Assembly (NCBI GenBank): GCA_041750975.1
Contig: JBGSYN010000002.1
Location: 1-14,468, forward strand
Direction: 5' to 3'
Length of the DNA: 14,468 nucleotides
DNA from: JBGSYN01 sp041750975
GTDB lineage: Bacteria; Pseudomonadota; Alphaproteobacteria; Geminicoccales; Geminicoccaceae
Part shown: positions 1 to 6,496 of the stretch, one piece after another
How positions within the stretch are numbered: the stretch's first letter is position 1
Layout of the letters: every line of letters starts with the position of its first letter
The notes under the pieces: generated by a model
Databases searched by the model: none
What the model saw: the letters and a program-made list of their open reading frames with translations, nothing else
What the model was told of the DNA's origin: nothing
Program-made: the position numbers and the translations under genes

Positions 1-75
1 GGCAAGCACGAAGGGCAGGGCGGCGAGCAACCAGCGTGTTCTGGCCGGAGGTTGCCGGTTGATCAGCCGCCGCAT
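1..75 (-). CDS. ABC transporter permease, N-terminal fragment (guanidine/urea-carboxylase-type transporter)
   Basis: Only the first 25 codons are in the window; the gene continues past base 1. The start is ATG at 73-75, preceded on the minus strand by a GGGAGAG ribosome binding site. The visible residues, MRRLINRQPPARTRWLLAAL, form a basic cytoplasmic head leading into a hydrophobic segment, as expected for the first membrane helix of a permease. The gene starts 27 bases after the binding-protein stop codon, so it is almost certainly in the same operon. In this class (nitrate/taurine/urea-carboxylase-type importers) the permease typically follows the binding protein and precedes the ATPase. 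Assignment rests mainly on context, since too little of the protein is visible for a domain call. Confidence 0.6.
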   Translation of the reverse strand, partial: MRRLINRQPPARTRWLLAALPFVLA

Positions 76-102
76 CTCTCCCGTTCGAGCCCGTCCCGCT
101 TC

Positions 103-1164
103 CTAGAGGCTGCCGTCCGCCGCCATCCTCATGAAGTCCGCCGTGAAGCGCAGCTTGATGTTGTCGGGGTCGCCCAGGACCTGATCCCCCGGAAAACCGA
201 TACCGACAACGTCGAGGCCGCCTTCGAGCAGACCATGATCGTCGGAAAAAGTGCGGACATTGTCCATCGTTTCGATCAGATCGGGGCTCAGGGCAAAGCC
301 CACGCCTTCATCCGGCTCGTAGAACATCGTCGTCGAGGCAAGCTGCATCTCGTAGCCCTCGAGATCGGTGCCGGAGGCCGCGGCCATGGCGGTCTTCGCG
401 GAAATCGCCTCGGCATCCTTGCCGCTCATGATGGCCATGGTTTCGTACCAGGCGCCGACCAGGGCCTTGCCGAAATCGGGATTGGCGTCGAGCACCTCGG
501 TATTGACCACCATCATGTCGATGATTTCGCCCGGGATGCCGCTCGAATCGAAGAGCTTCGTTGCGTCCGGATAGGCTTCGACCTCGGCCAAGAGCGGATT
601 CCAGGTGACGACGGTGTCGACATCGTCGGTCGAGGAGAAGACCGAAACGATGTCGGCGTCGGAGGTGTTGACGACGCCCGCAAGATCGCGCTCGGCGAGG
701 CCATTCATCTCGAGCGCGCGGGCCAGGAGATAGTGCGAGACGCTGAGTTCGACGAGATTGACGGTGGTGCCCTCGAGATCCGCGATCGTTGTCGCCGTCT
801 TCGAGACGATGCCGTCATTGCCGTTCGAGAAATCCCCGAGGATGAGGGCGGTACTGTCGACGCCGCCAACCGCCGGGATCGTCAGCGCATCCATATTCGT
901 CATGACACAGCCGTCGAAAGCGCCGGCGGTGTATTGATTGATCGATTCGATATAGTCGTTGATCTGTACGACCTCGATCTCGATCCCGTATCTGTCGGCC
1001 CATTTGTCGACGATGCCGGCATCGGCGGCGAAGCTCCAGGGCATCCAGCCGACATAGATCGACCAGGCGATACGGAAGCTATCTCGTTCCTGGGCTGCGG
1101 CTGGACCATTGATCAGGCATAACGCCAATGCGGCGACGGCAAAGGACTTCATCAAGACACGCAT
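103..1164 (-). CDS. ABC transporter periplasmic binding protein, urea-carboxylase-region type; probable guanidine binder
   Basis: A 353-residue NMT1/TauA-like solute-binding protein. It begins with a Sec signal peptide (MRVLMKSFAVAALALC..., likely cleaved after Ala24 in GPAAA-QERD). The mature part starts with a motif like SIYVGWMPW, followed by AADAGIVDKW, an INDYIESINQYTAG segment and later VVTWNPLL. These resemble the family usually named urea ABC transporter binding protein of urea carboxylase regions (TIGR03427-like, from memory). The start chosen is ATG at 1162-1164 because a perfect AGGAGG lies 6 bases before it and the signal peptide begins there; a 39-residue upstream extension in the same frame would run through the leader RNA. 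The gene is the first of its operon and sits behind a guanidine-I riboswitch and a sigma-54-type promoter. This makes guanidine, rather than urea, nitrate or taurine, the most likely ligand. The ligand is inferred from regulation, not from binding residues. Confidence 0.88.
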   Translation of the reverse strand: MRVLMKSFAVAALALCLINGPAAAQERDSFRIAWSIYVGWMPWSFAADAGIVDKWADRYGIEIEVVQINDYIESINQYTAGAFDGCVMTNMDALTIPAVGGVDSTALILGDFSNGNDGIVSKTATTIADLEGTTVNLVELSVSHYLLARALEMNGLAERDLAGVVNTSDADIVSVFSSTDDVDTVVTWNPLLAEVEAYPDATKLFDSSGIPGEIIDMMVVNTEVLDANPDFGKALVGAWYETMAIMSGKDAEAISAKTAMAAASGTDLEGYEMQLASTTMFYEPDEGVGFALSPDLIETMDNVRTFSDDHGLLEGGLDVVGIGFPGDQVLGDPDNIKLRFTADFMRMAADGSL

Positions 1165-1241
1165 CTCGGCCTCCTGGTTGTGAAGACCCCATTGGTGGCA
1201 AAGGAGCCTCGGGGGTAAAGCCACATCGGCGAACCACCAAT
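1165..1241 (-). promoter_or_regulatory. Riboswitch expression platform with possible Shine-Dalgarno sequestration
   Basis: Between the aptamer and the ATG of the binding protein, two mutually close pairings are visible on the minus strand. ATTGGTGG (1234-1241) pairs perfectly with CCACCAAT (1191-1198). GGCTCCT (1202-1208), in the loop of that stem, can pair with AGGAGGCC (1168-1175), which contains the ribosome binding site, leaving one base bulged. No run of uridines follows a hairpin, so translational control looks more likely than termination. The switching mechanism itself is inferred. Confidence 0.45.
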
Positions 1242-1370
1242 CGAGTCTCCCGGGCTTTTCCCCCGCCGTGGCTCCGTGCATCGAACTTCACGACCGAACG
1301 CACGGGAGTGCGCCTCTTGGACCAGGCGCCGCCCCCGAAACAATCCTGGGGGCGGCCGGAACCCTAGACG
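1242..1370 (-). ncRNA. Guanidine-I riboswitch (ykkC class) aptamer
   Basis: Reading the minus strand, the conserved blocks of the ykkC/guanidine-I aptamer appear in order. They are TCTAGGGTTCCG (1357-1368), then a variable hairpin with a perfect 9-bp stem (1348-1356 with 1328-1336), then CTGGTCCAAGAGG (1313-1325). These are followed by ACGGCGGGG (1261-1269) and finally AAAAGCCCGGGAGA (1246-1259). The family consensus has CUGGUCCGAGAG in the third block; here one G is A. The aptamer lies in the 5' leader of an operon beginning with a urea-carboxylase-type ABC binding protein, a known class of gene under this riboswitch. Free guanidinium is the ligand of this class, and binding turns expression on. 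The match is strong, but the exact ends and pairings were set by eye. Confidence 0.92.
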
Positions 1371-1387
1371 CATTATACTCCCCGTGG

Positions 1388-1403
1388 AGCAAGTGCCGTG
1401 CCA
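1388..1403 (-). promoter_or_regulatory. Sigma-54 (RpoN) promoter of the guanidine-riboswitch operon
   Basis: The minus strand reads TGGCACGGCACTTGCT, which fits the sigma-54 consensus TGGCACRNNNNTTGCW at every fixed position, with GG and GC separated by exactly 10 bases. Counting 12 bases from the -12 C (1389) puts the transcript start near 1377, just 9 bases before the conserved 5' block of the riboswitch. This is where a leader starting with the aptamer should begin. A TATAAT at 1372-1377 is also present, but as a -10 box it would start transcription inside the aptamer's first conserved block. Sigma-54 use implies an enhancer-binding activator such as NtrC; no clear site for it was found upstream. 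Confidence 0.8.
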
Positions 1404-1454
1404 ATGCCCGAATTGTGGCAACCGCCGGCCATGCGCCATCCGCAGGCAGATTGG

Positions 1455-1490
1455 TGCCCGGAACTTAGGCAAGAGCCTGCATAACGGGCA
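1455..1490 (-). terminator. Nested stem-loop after the sugar transporter operon (weak terminator candidate)
   Basis: TGCCCG (1455-1460) pairs with CGGGCA (1485-1490) and encloses a smaller hairpin, AGGC (1467-1470) with GCCT (1475-1478). It begins 5 bases past the mutarotase stop codon and so sits where an operon terminator would be expected. There is no following uridine run, so intrinsic termination is uncertain. Confidence 0.35.
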
Positions 1491-1495
1491 ACAAA

Positions 1496-1825
1496 CTAGT
1501 CGGTGTGGAAGACTTCGCGCATCGGCGCCCACCATTCGCCCTCGCTGCGGCTTGCCAAGGGTGCCTGCATCGGCCCGCAAAGCTCCCACCAGCGGCGGGT
1601 CACGTCGTGGTCTCGCATCTTCGCCATGTCTGCCACGAAGTCGTCGCCATGATATTCGAAATATCCGAACATCAGGTTCTCCGGCTGGCGCAGGAAGATC
1701 GTGTAGTTCTTGATGTGGCATTCGGCGATTCTGGCTAGGACTTCAGGCCAGACATCGGCGTGCACTCTGACATATTCCTCGATCCGCTCGGCTTTGACCC
1801 CGATCACCGTGCCGATTCTCTGCAT
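1496..1825 (-). CDS. rhaM: L-rhamnose mutarotase
   Basis: A 109-residue protein of the RhaM/RhaU (YiiL) family, about the usual length of 104-110. These enzymes interconvert the alpha and beta anomers of L-rhamnose in the cytoplasm, and some related members handle similar deoxysugars. Tyr18 and His22 (in EYVRVHADVWPEV) match the active-site tyrosine and histidine known for the E. coli enzyme. The segments NYTIFLRQPENLMFGYFEYHG and RWWELCGPMQ are also family-typical. It starts 11 bases after the stop codon of the ATPase, with a GGGAG ribosome binding site (AAGGGAGATAACC before ATG), and is the last gene of the transporter operon. Its presence is the main evidence that the imported sugar is L-rhamnose or a close relative. 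The rhizobial orthologue is called rhaU. Confidence 0.9.
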   Translation of the reverse strand: MQRIGTVIGVKAERIEEYVRVHADVWPEVLARIAECHIKNYTIFLRQPENLMFGYFEYHGDDFVADMAKMRDHDVTRRWWELCGPMQAPLASRSEGEWWAPMREVFHTD

Positions 1826-1836
1826 GGTTATCTCCC

Positions 1837-3375
1837 TTATTGTGCGGCGACGGCCTCGTCCTCGCCGCGATGGATCTGCGCCATGATCGCCTCGCTCATG
1901 CGACCATAGTCATGATCATTGGCGACTTCGCCGACGAGCCGGAAGTTCTGCATGATCAAGATGCGATCGGCGAGGGCGATCATCTCCGGCATGTCGGAAG
2001 AAATCAGCAGAATGGCGCGGCCTTCATTGGCGAGTTCGGCGATCAACTCGTGCAGATAGGCCTTGGTCCGGACATCGATGCCGACCGTCGGCTCGTCGAT
2101 GATCAGGATCGAGACCTCGGCCGCTAGCCATTTGGCGACGCTGACCTTTTGCTGATTGCCGCCCGAAAGGTTCATGGCGGTCTGGCCGAGCGAAGGTGTG
2201 CGGATATCGAGCCGGTCGATATGGGGCATCACCGTATCGGCCTCGACACCCGGCCGAAGCAGGCCGAGGACGCCGGTCAGGCGCGACCAGATGGTCATGG
2301 CGATGTTGCGGCCGACGCCGTGGATCAGGATCAATCCTTCGGCCTTCCGATCCTCGCTGACATAGCCGATGCGGTGGCGTCTGAGCGCCGTGGCGGCGTC
2401 CTTGATGCGAACAGTTTCACCTTCCACTTGAACTTCGCCTGCCGTTGGCGGATGGACCCCCAGCAGGACCTTGGCGAGCTCGGTCCGGCCGGAGCCGACT
2501 AGGCCGTAGAGCCCGAGGATTTCGCCCTTGTAGAGATCGAAGGTCAGGTCCTGGTGGCCAAGCGGGCTGGCGACGCCGCGCAAGGCGAGTGCCGGTGTCG
2601 CATCGCGGTCGGTGCGGCGTGCGCCGAGCCTTGCTCCCTGCTCGTCGCGGCCGATCATGAAGCGGACGATATCACCGCGATTCAAACCCTTGAGCGGTCT
2701 CGTCGGACAGGCGATCCGGCCATCGCGCAGTATCGTGATCTGATCGCAGAGCTCGAAGACTTCCTCGAGCTTGTGGCTGACAAAGACCAGGGCGACCCCC
2801 CGATCACGCAGCTGACGCAGGAGAGCGAACAGATGGTCCGTCTCGTAAGGTGTGATCGAGGCGGTGGGCTCGTCCATCAAGAGGATGTCGGCTTCGAGAG
2901 CCAGGGCCTTGGCGATTTCGACCAGCTGGATTTGGGCCACGCTCAAGCGGTCGACCGCCATGCGGGGGTCGAGGTCGAGGCCAAGCATGTCGAGCCAGCG
3001 CCGGGCCTCGGCGTGAACCTTGCGGTAGTCGACAAAACCCCGTTGCGCCGGCAGCCGCTCCAGCATGATGTTCTCGCCGATGCTGAAGCGGCTGATCAGA
3101 TTGCGTTCCTGGTGCACGGCGCTGATACCGGCGACCGTGGCGGCGCGCGGATTGGCGAACCGGACTTCACCGCCGCGCAGCTTGAGTGTCCCTGTATCCT
3201 GTTGGTGGACGCCGGTGAGGATCTTGATCAGGGTCGATTTGCCGGCGCCGTTCTCGCCCATCAGCGCATGGATCTGGCGCGTGCCAAGCTCAAAATCGAC
3301 GTGATCGAGGGCCTGGACGCCCGGAAACGCCTTGGACACTCGATGGATTTCGAGAACCTTCTCAGCCGCACTCAT
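1837..3375 (-). CDS. Sugar ABC transporter ATP-binding protein (RbsA/RhaT-like, two ATPase domains)
   Basis: A 512-residue tandem ATPase of the carbohydrate uptake CUT2 class, normal in length. Domain 1 has Walker A GENGAGKST at 40-48, a signature LSVAQIQ near 143 and Walker B ILLMDEPTA near 163. Domain 2 has the degenerate Walker A GLVGSGRTE usual in this class, signature LSGGNQQKVSVAKWL near 403 and Walker B ILIIDEPTVGID near 425. It is a soluble subunit that docks on the two permeases and powers sugar import. Its ATG overlaps the stop codon of the preceding permease by four bases (ATGA), indicating translational coupling. Which sugar is moved cannot be read from this subunit; the downstream mutarotase points to rhamnose. 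Confidence 0.93.
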   Translation of the reverse strand: MSAAEKVLEIHRVSKAFPGVQALDHVDFELGTRQIHALMGENGAGKSTLIKILTGVHQQDTGTLKLRGGEVRFANPRAATVAGISAVHQERNLISRFSIGENIMLERLPAQRGFVDYRKVHAEARRWLDMLGLDLDPRMAVDRLSVAQIQLVEIAKALALEADILLMDEPTASITPYETDHLFALLRQLRDRGVALVFVSHKLEEVFELCDQITILRDGRIACPTRPLKGLNRGDIVRFMIGRDEQGARLGARRTDRDATPALALRGVASPLGHQDLTFDLYKGEILGLYGLVGSGRTELAKVLLGVHPPTAGEVQVEGETVRIKDAATALRRHRIGYVSEDRKAEGLILIHGVGRNIAMTIWSRLTGVLGLLRPGVEADTVMPHIDRLDIRTPSLGQTAMNLSGGNQQKVSVAKWLAAEVSILIIDEPTVGIDVRTKAYLHELIAELANEGRAILLISSDMPEMIALADRILIMQNFRLVGEVANDHDYGRMSEAIMAQIHRGEDEAVAAQ

Positions 3376-4352
3376 GCGAAGCGCCGTGCCTGTTCCTGCA
3401 CCTCGTGATAGCGATTGATGCCGACCGCCGCCAGAATCAAAGCCCCCAGCAGCAGCTGCACGAAGAAGGGATCGATGCCGTAAAGCACGAGGGCATTGTT
3501 GATCAGGGTGACGATAACGACGCCAAGGCAGGTGCCGATCACCGAGACATGGCCACCGGCGAGGACCGCACCGCCGATGACCGGGGCCGCGAACGAGATG
3601 ATCAGCCAGTCATCGCCGATGGTCGGCTGGCCCAACTGCAGGCGGGCGACGGCGAGCATCCCGGCAAGAGCGGCGAGCAGGCCCGAGATCGCGTGGGCGG
3701 CGACGACGGCCCGCCGGATCGAGATACCGGAAAGCTCGGCCGCATTCGGGTTGCCGCCGACCGCCAGCATTTGCCGGCCGAGGACGGTGCGGTTCATCAA
3801 CACCCAGACGGCGATGATGGCGATGACCGGCGCCACGAGCATCACCGGGATCGGGCCCATACGCGCATTACCGAAGGCTTTGACGGCAGGGGCTATGTCA
3901 TAGAAGGGCTGGGCCTCGGTGATGCCGAGATTGAGGCCCTTGAAGATCGAGAGGGTGGCGAGCGTGATGATGAAGGCGCTGAGCCCGGTGGTGTGAGTGA
4001 TCCAGCCATTGAGGCAGCCACAGAGAATGCCGATGGCGAGGCCGGCGAGGGCCGCAAGAGGGACAGGCAGGCCGACGACTTCCATCAGGCCCGCGAACGA
4101 GATTGCGGCCAGCCCACCGATCGCCCCGACCGAGAGGTTCATCTGGCCGATGGCGATGATCACCATCTGGGCGAGGGCGATCAGCACCGAGAGAGAGAAG
4201 CCCAACAGCAAGACGTAGATATTAAAGCTCGAGAGAAAGTTCGGCTGGCTTAAGGCGAGGCCTGCAATTGCCAACACGACCACCAAGAGCAGGCCGAGCC
4301 AATCCTGACGGAGGATGCTCTTGATCACGAGGCTGCCCGGTGGGGACGCCAT
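3372..4352 (-). CDS. Sugar ABC transporter permease (RbsC/RhaP-Q-like), second permease
   Basis: A 326-residue inner-membrane permease of the branched-chain/ribose (BPD_transp_2) type. It has about eight to ten hydrophobic segments, with the family-typical stretches QMNLSVGAIGGLAA, GLLNGW-like CGCLNGWITHTTGLSAFIITLATLSI and the late APVIGGAVLAGGHVSVIGT. The last resembles the conserved ATPase-coupling region of CUT2 permeases. The start codon is ATG at 4350-4352, so the first nine or so codons overlap the end of the upstream permease by 28 bases. The stop overlaps the ATPase start by four bases. It probably forms a heterodimer with the neighbouring permease, since the operon carries two non-identical copies. 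Confidence 0.9.
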   Translation of the reverse strand: MASPPGSLVIKSILRQDWLGLLLVVVLAIAGLALSQPNFLSSFNIYVLLLGFSLSVLIALAQMVIIAIGQMNLSVGAIGGLAAISFAGLMEVVGLPVPLAALAGLAIGILCGCLNGWITHTTGLSAFIITLATLSIFKGLNLGITEAQPFYDIAPAVKAFGNARMGPIPVMLVAPVIAIIAVWVLMNRTVLGRQMLAVGGNPNAAELSGISIRRAVVAAHAISGLLAALAGMLAVARLQLGQPTIGDDWLIISFAAPVIGGAVLAGGHVSVIGTCLGVVIVTLINNALVLYGIDPFFVQLLLGALILAAVGINRYHEVQEQARRFA

Positions 4353-5353
4353 GTGAACGCACGCCGCAAACTGTTGAGGGTCACAGCGAGCAACAGCACG
4401 AGGCCCAGGAACAGCTGCACCCAGAATTCACCGATCTGCAGCTGCAAGAGGCCGTTGGTCAGGACCGTGACGAGCGTGGCGCCAAGCAGCGTGCCGGTGA
4501 CGGAGACGACTCCGCCAGTCAGAAGGGTACCGCCTAGGACCGGCGCGAGGAAGGCGGGCAGCAGCCAATCCGATCCGATATGACCCGCCATCGACGGCAG
4601 GGCAGCGCCGTTGCGCATGGTCAGCATCAAGCCGGCGAGGGTCGCAAGGCCGCCGGAAAGACTATGGCAGATGATGGTGGCACGATCGACCCGCAGGCCC
4701 GAAATGCGCGCCGCCGCCGGACTGGCGCCCGCGGCCAGCAATTCCCGACCGAGGCCGGTCAGGTGAAACACCACCATGAGCCCGAGCCAGACCGCGAGTG
4801 CGACGAAGAGGAGGATCGAGACGAAGCCGAAGACCCGCTCCTTGCCGAAGCCGATGAAGGCGCGCGGCAGCTCGTTGAAGGCATCGGCTTGGGTGGCGAG
4901 GATCATCGCCCCGAAGAAGATGCTCATCGTTGCGAGGGTGACGATGAAGCTGTGGACCCGCATCCGCACCGTCAAGAAGCCGTTGATCCACCCCAAGAGG
5001 GTGCCGAAGGCGATGGCGAGCACCACGGCAAGCGGGATCGGGAGGCCCGCCACCTGCATCAGATAGCCGCCGACCATGACGGCGGAGACGGCGATCGAGC
5101 CCACTGCCAAATTGAGGCCGCCAGTGACCAGCACCACCATCATCGAAAAACCGATAACGACATCGATCGCCAGCACCCGACTCAACGCATAGAGATTGAA
5201 GGGCGAGGTGAAGCCGGGATTGGCGTAGGCGAAAACCAGGGCAAATACGGCGATGACGGCCAGCAGCCCGACCTCGTTCGAGGCAAGGAAGGACTGCCAG
5301 CCGAACGCGTAGCGTTTGACCCCGCGGGAAGCAGGGAAGGCTTCGCTCGCCAA
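4325..5353 (-). CDS. Sugar ABC transporter permease (RbsC/RhaP-Q-like), first permease
   Basis: A 342-residue membrane permease of the same family as its downstream neighbour. It has recognisable blocks GGLNLAVGSIAVSAVMVGGYL, LLGWINGFLTVRMRVHSFIVTLATMSI and APVLGGTLLTGGVVSVTGTLLGA. The start is taken as TTG at 5351-5353, two bases after the binding-protein stop codon; there is no ATG in frame until about residue 70, which would remove the first membrane segments. The ribosome binding site is poor, so translation probably depends on coupling to the upstream gene. A GTG a little downstream is a possible alternative start. The gene overlaps the next permease by 28 bases. Confidence 0.9.
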   Translation of the reverse strand: MASEAFPASRGVKRYAFGWQSFLASNEVGLLAVIAVFALVFAYANPGFTSPFNLYALSRVLAIDVVIGFSMMVVLVTGGLNLAVGSIAVSAVMVGGYLMQVAGLPIPLAVVLAIAFGTLLGWINGFLTVRMRVHSFIVTLATMSIFFGAMILATQADAFNELPRAFIGFGKERVFGFVSILLFVALAVWLGLMVVFHLTGLGRELLAAGASPAAARISGLRVDRATIICHSLSGGLATLAGLMLTMRNGAALPSMAGHIGSDWLLPAFLAPVLGGTLLTGGVVSVTGTLLGATLVTVLTNGLLQLQIGEFWVQLFLGLVLLLAVTLNSLRRAFTWRPHRAAS

Positions 5354-5355
5354 GC

Positions 5356-6378
5356 TCAGCTCGGGCAGTTGAGGTAAGTGTCCTTGAAGTCGGCCATAAT
5401 CTCGTCGGTGACACTGATCATCGCCTGCTGGTAGTCTTGGACCTCTTCGGCGCCGACAAAGGCCGTGCCGCTGTCAATGAAGTGCGCGGTCTGCGCCGTG
5501 GTCTGGAAGGGGGCGTCTTCCTTCACCTCGCAGCCCTGGCGGATGAGGTCGAGCGCATAGGAGCCGATATAGCCCTGGCCATAGGGGTTCTGCAGCATGG
5601 TGCCGTGGACATAGCCTTCGGAGATGGCATCCAGTACCACCTGATCATGATCGATGCCGACCATTTTGATGCGCTTGTCGCCCAAATTGCGCAGCGAGGT
5701 CGCGGCAACCACGGCCGGCACCCAGGCGGTGGTGACGATGCCGTCGACTTCGCCGCCTTGTGCCGCGAGGAAGGCGTTGATCTTTTCGTCGGCGGGTTCC
5801 GGGGCGTCGATATCGGCGATCACCTGGATGATCTCGACCTCGCCGCCGGCTTCCTCGACCGCCTGCTCGACGGCATCGATGCGGAGCTGGGTGTTGGGAT
5901 CGACCAAAAAGCCGGTGAAGTGAGCGATCTTGCCGGAGCCGCCCATGGCCTCGATCAGCTCCTTGGTGCCGAGATAAGCCGAACGCGCAACGTCGGTGCC
6001 AAGGCAGAACGAGGCGGCACTCGGATCGACCGTGCAGCCGGCAAGCGCCAATGAGGGGATGTCGAAATCGGCCAGTTCCTCGAGCGTCGAATTGGTGCCG
6101 ACGGCGTCACCCGGAAATACCGCGACGGCATTGAAGCCAGAGGCCACCAAGCTCTCGATCATCTCGTTTTGCTGGCTGAGCTCCCAGGCGGCCGGGACCT
6201 TGTATTCGGCGTCGATGCCGAAATCCTTGGCGGCTGCCGCCGCGGCATCGGCCCAGGCGGCGAAATAGGGATGCGGGCCGCCCGGCACCAAGGCGACGCG
6301 CGTGTCACTTTGTGCGAACGCCGGTGCTGACAGCGCTACTGCAGAGCAAATCAATGTCGTGCCGATAATTGCTTTCAT
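5356..6378 (-). CDS. Sugar ABC transporter periplasmic binding protein (Peripla_BP_4 class, RhaS-like)
   Basis: A 340-residue protein with a clear Sec signal peptide (MKAIIGTTLICSAVALSAPAFA, cleavage after Ala22). The mature protein begins DTRVALVPGGPHPYFAAW, and the segments SLVASGFNAVAVFPGDA, DGIVTTAWVPAVVAA and KMVGIDHDQ are typical of ribose/rhamnose-class type I periplasmic binding proteins. Four cysteines remain after cleavage (in ALAGC, ASFCLG, RQGCEV and YLNCPS), so one or two disulfides are possible. A strong GAGGAGG ribosome binding site lies 7 bases before the ATG. It is the first and probably most highly expressed gene of the five-gene operon. Rhamnose is inferred as ligand from the mutarotase gene at the operon end; the sequence alone would fit several pentoses or deoxyhexoses. 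Confidence 0.9.
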   Translation of the reverse strand: MKAIIGTTLICSAVALSAPAFAQSDTRVALVPGGPHPYFAAWADAAAAAAKDFGIDAEYKVPAAWELSQQNEMIESLVASGFNAVAVFPGDAVGTNSTLEELADFDIPSLALAGCTVDPSAASFCLGTDVARSAYLGTKELIEAMGGSGKIAHFTGFLVDPNTQLRIDAVEQAVEEAGGEVEIIQVIADIDAPEPADEKINAFLAAQGGEVDGIVTTAWVPAVVAATSLRNLGDKRIKMVGIDHDQVVLDAISEGYVHGTMLQNPYGQGYIGSYALDLIRQGCEVKEDAPFQTTAQTAHFIDSGTAFVGAEEVQDYQQAMISVTDEIMADFKDTYLNCPS

Positions 6379-6416
6379 AGGTGTGCCTCCTCGATGTTGA
6401 CCTTTGTAGCTGTTTT

Positions 6417-6439
6417 GTGATCAGCCACCGGTGGATCAC
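6417..6439. promoter_or_regulatory. Palindromic operator candidate between sugar operon and folD
   Basis: A perfect 10-bp palindrome with a central CpG, CCACCGGTGG (6425-6434), is flanked by GTGAT (6417-6421) and its complement ATCAC (6435-6439), offset by three bases on one side. It lies 39-61 bases upstream of the binding-protein start and 58-80 bases upstream of folD. The central CG symmetry resembles LacI/GalR-type operators, a family that often controls sugar transport. No regulator gene is in the window, and no convincing promoter hexamers were found around it. Confidence 0.4.
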
Positions 6440-6496
6440 CTTTTCGCCAGGGTCGGCGGACTTGGCAAGGTTCTCGATGTCACGCAGGAGTTGCCG

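Noticed and set aside
52..1122. Long plus-strand open frame of 356 codons opposite the first binding protein
   Set aside because: It is antisense to a clearly recognised periplasmic binding protein with a good start and signal peptide; long antisense frames are expected in GC-rich DNA. Its protein shows no known family.
1372..1377. TATAAT as a sigma-70 -10 box for the guanidine operon
   Set aside because: It would start the transcript near 1365, inside the first conserved riboswitch block, and no -35 lies at proper spacing. The full-consensus sigma-54 site fits the leader better.
1404..1460. NtrC-type enhancer sites upstream of the sigma-54 promoter
   Set aside because: Half-site-like GCACCA (minus strand, near 1452-1457) and TGGCGC (near 1433-1438) are present, but their 13-base spacing does not match the usual NtrC dyad, so no site is claimed.
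2554..5377. Three long plus-strand open frames (2554-3408, 3405-4253, 4580-5377) opposite the ATPase and permeases
   Set aside because: Their translations are low-complexity strings rich in Asp, Glu, Arg, Gly and His, typical of antisense frames, and they oppose genes with complete motifs.
6431..6496. Upstream GTG start for folD
   Set aside because: It would add 22 residues not seen in the family, has no ribosome binding site and begins inside the palindromic operator candidate; ATG at 6497 has AGGAG and the family N-terminus.
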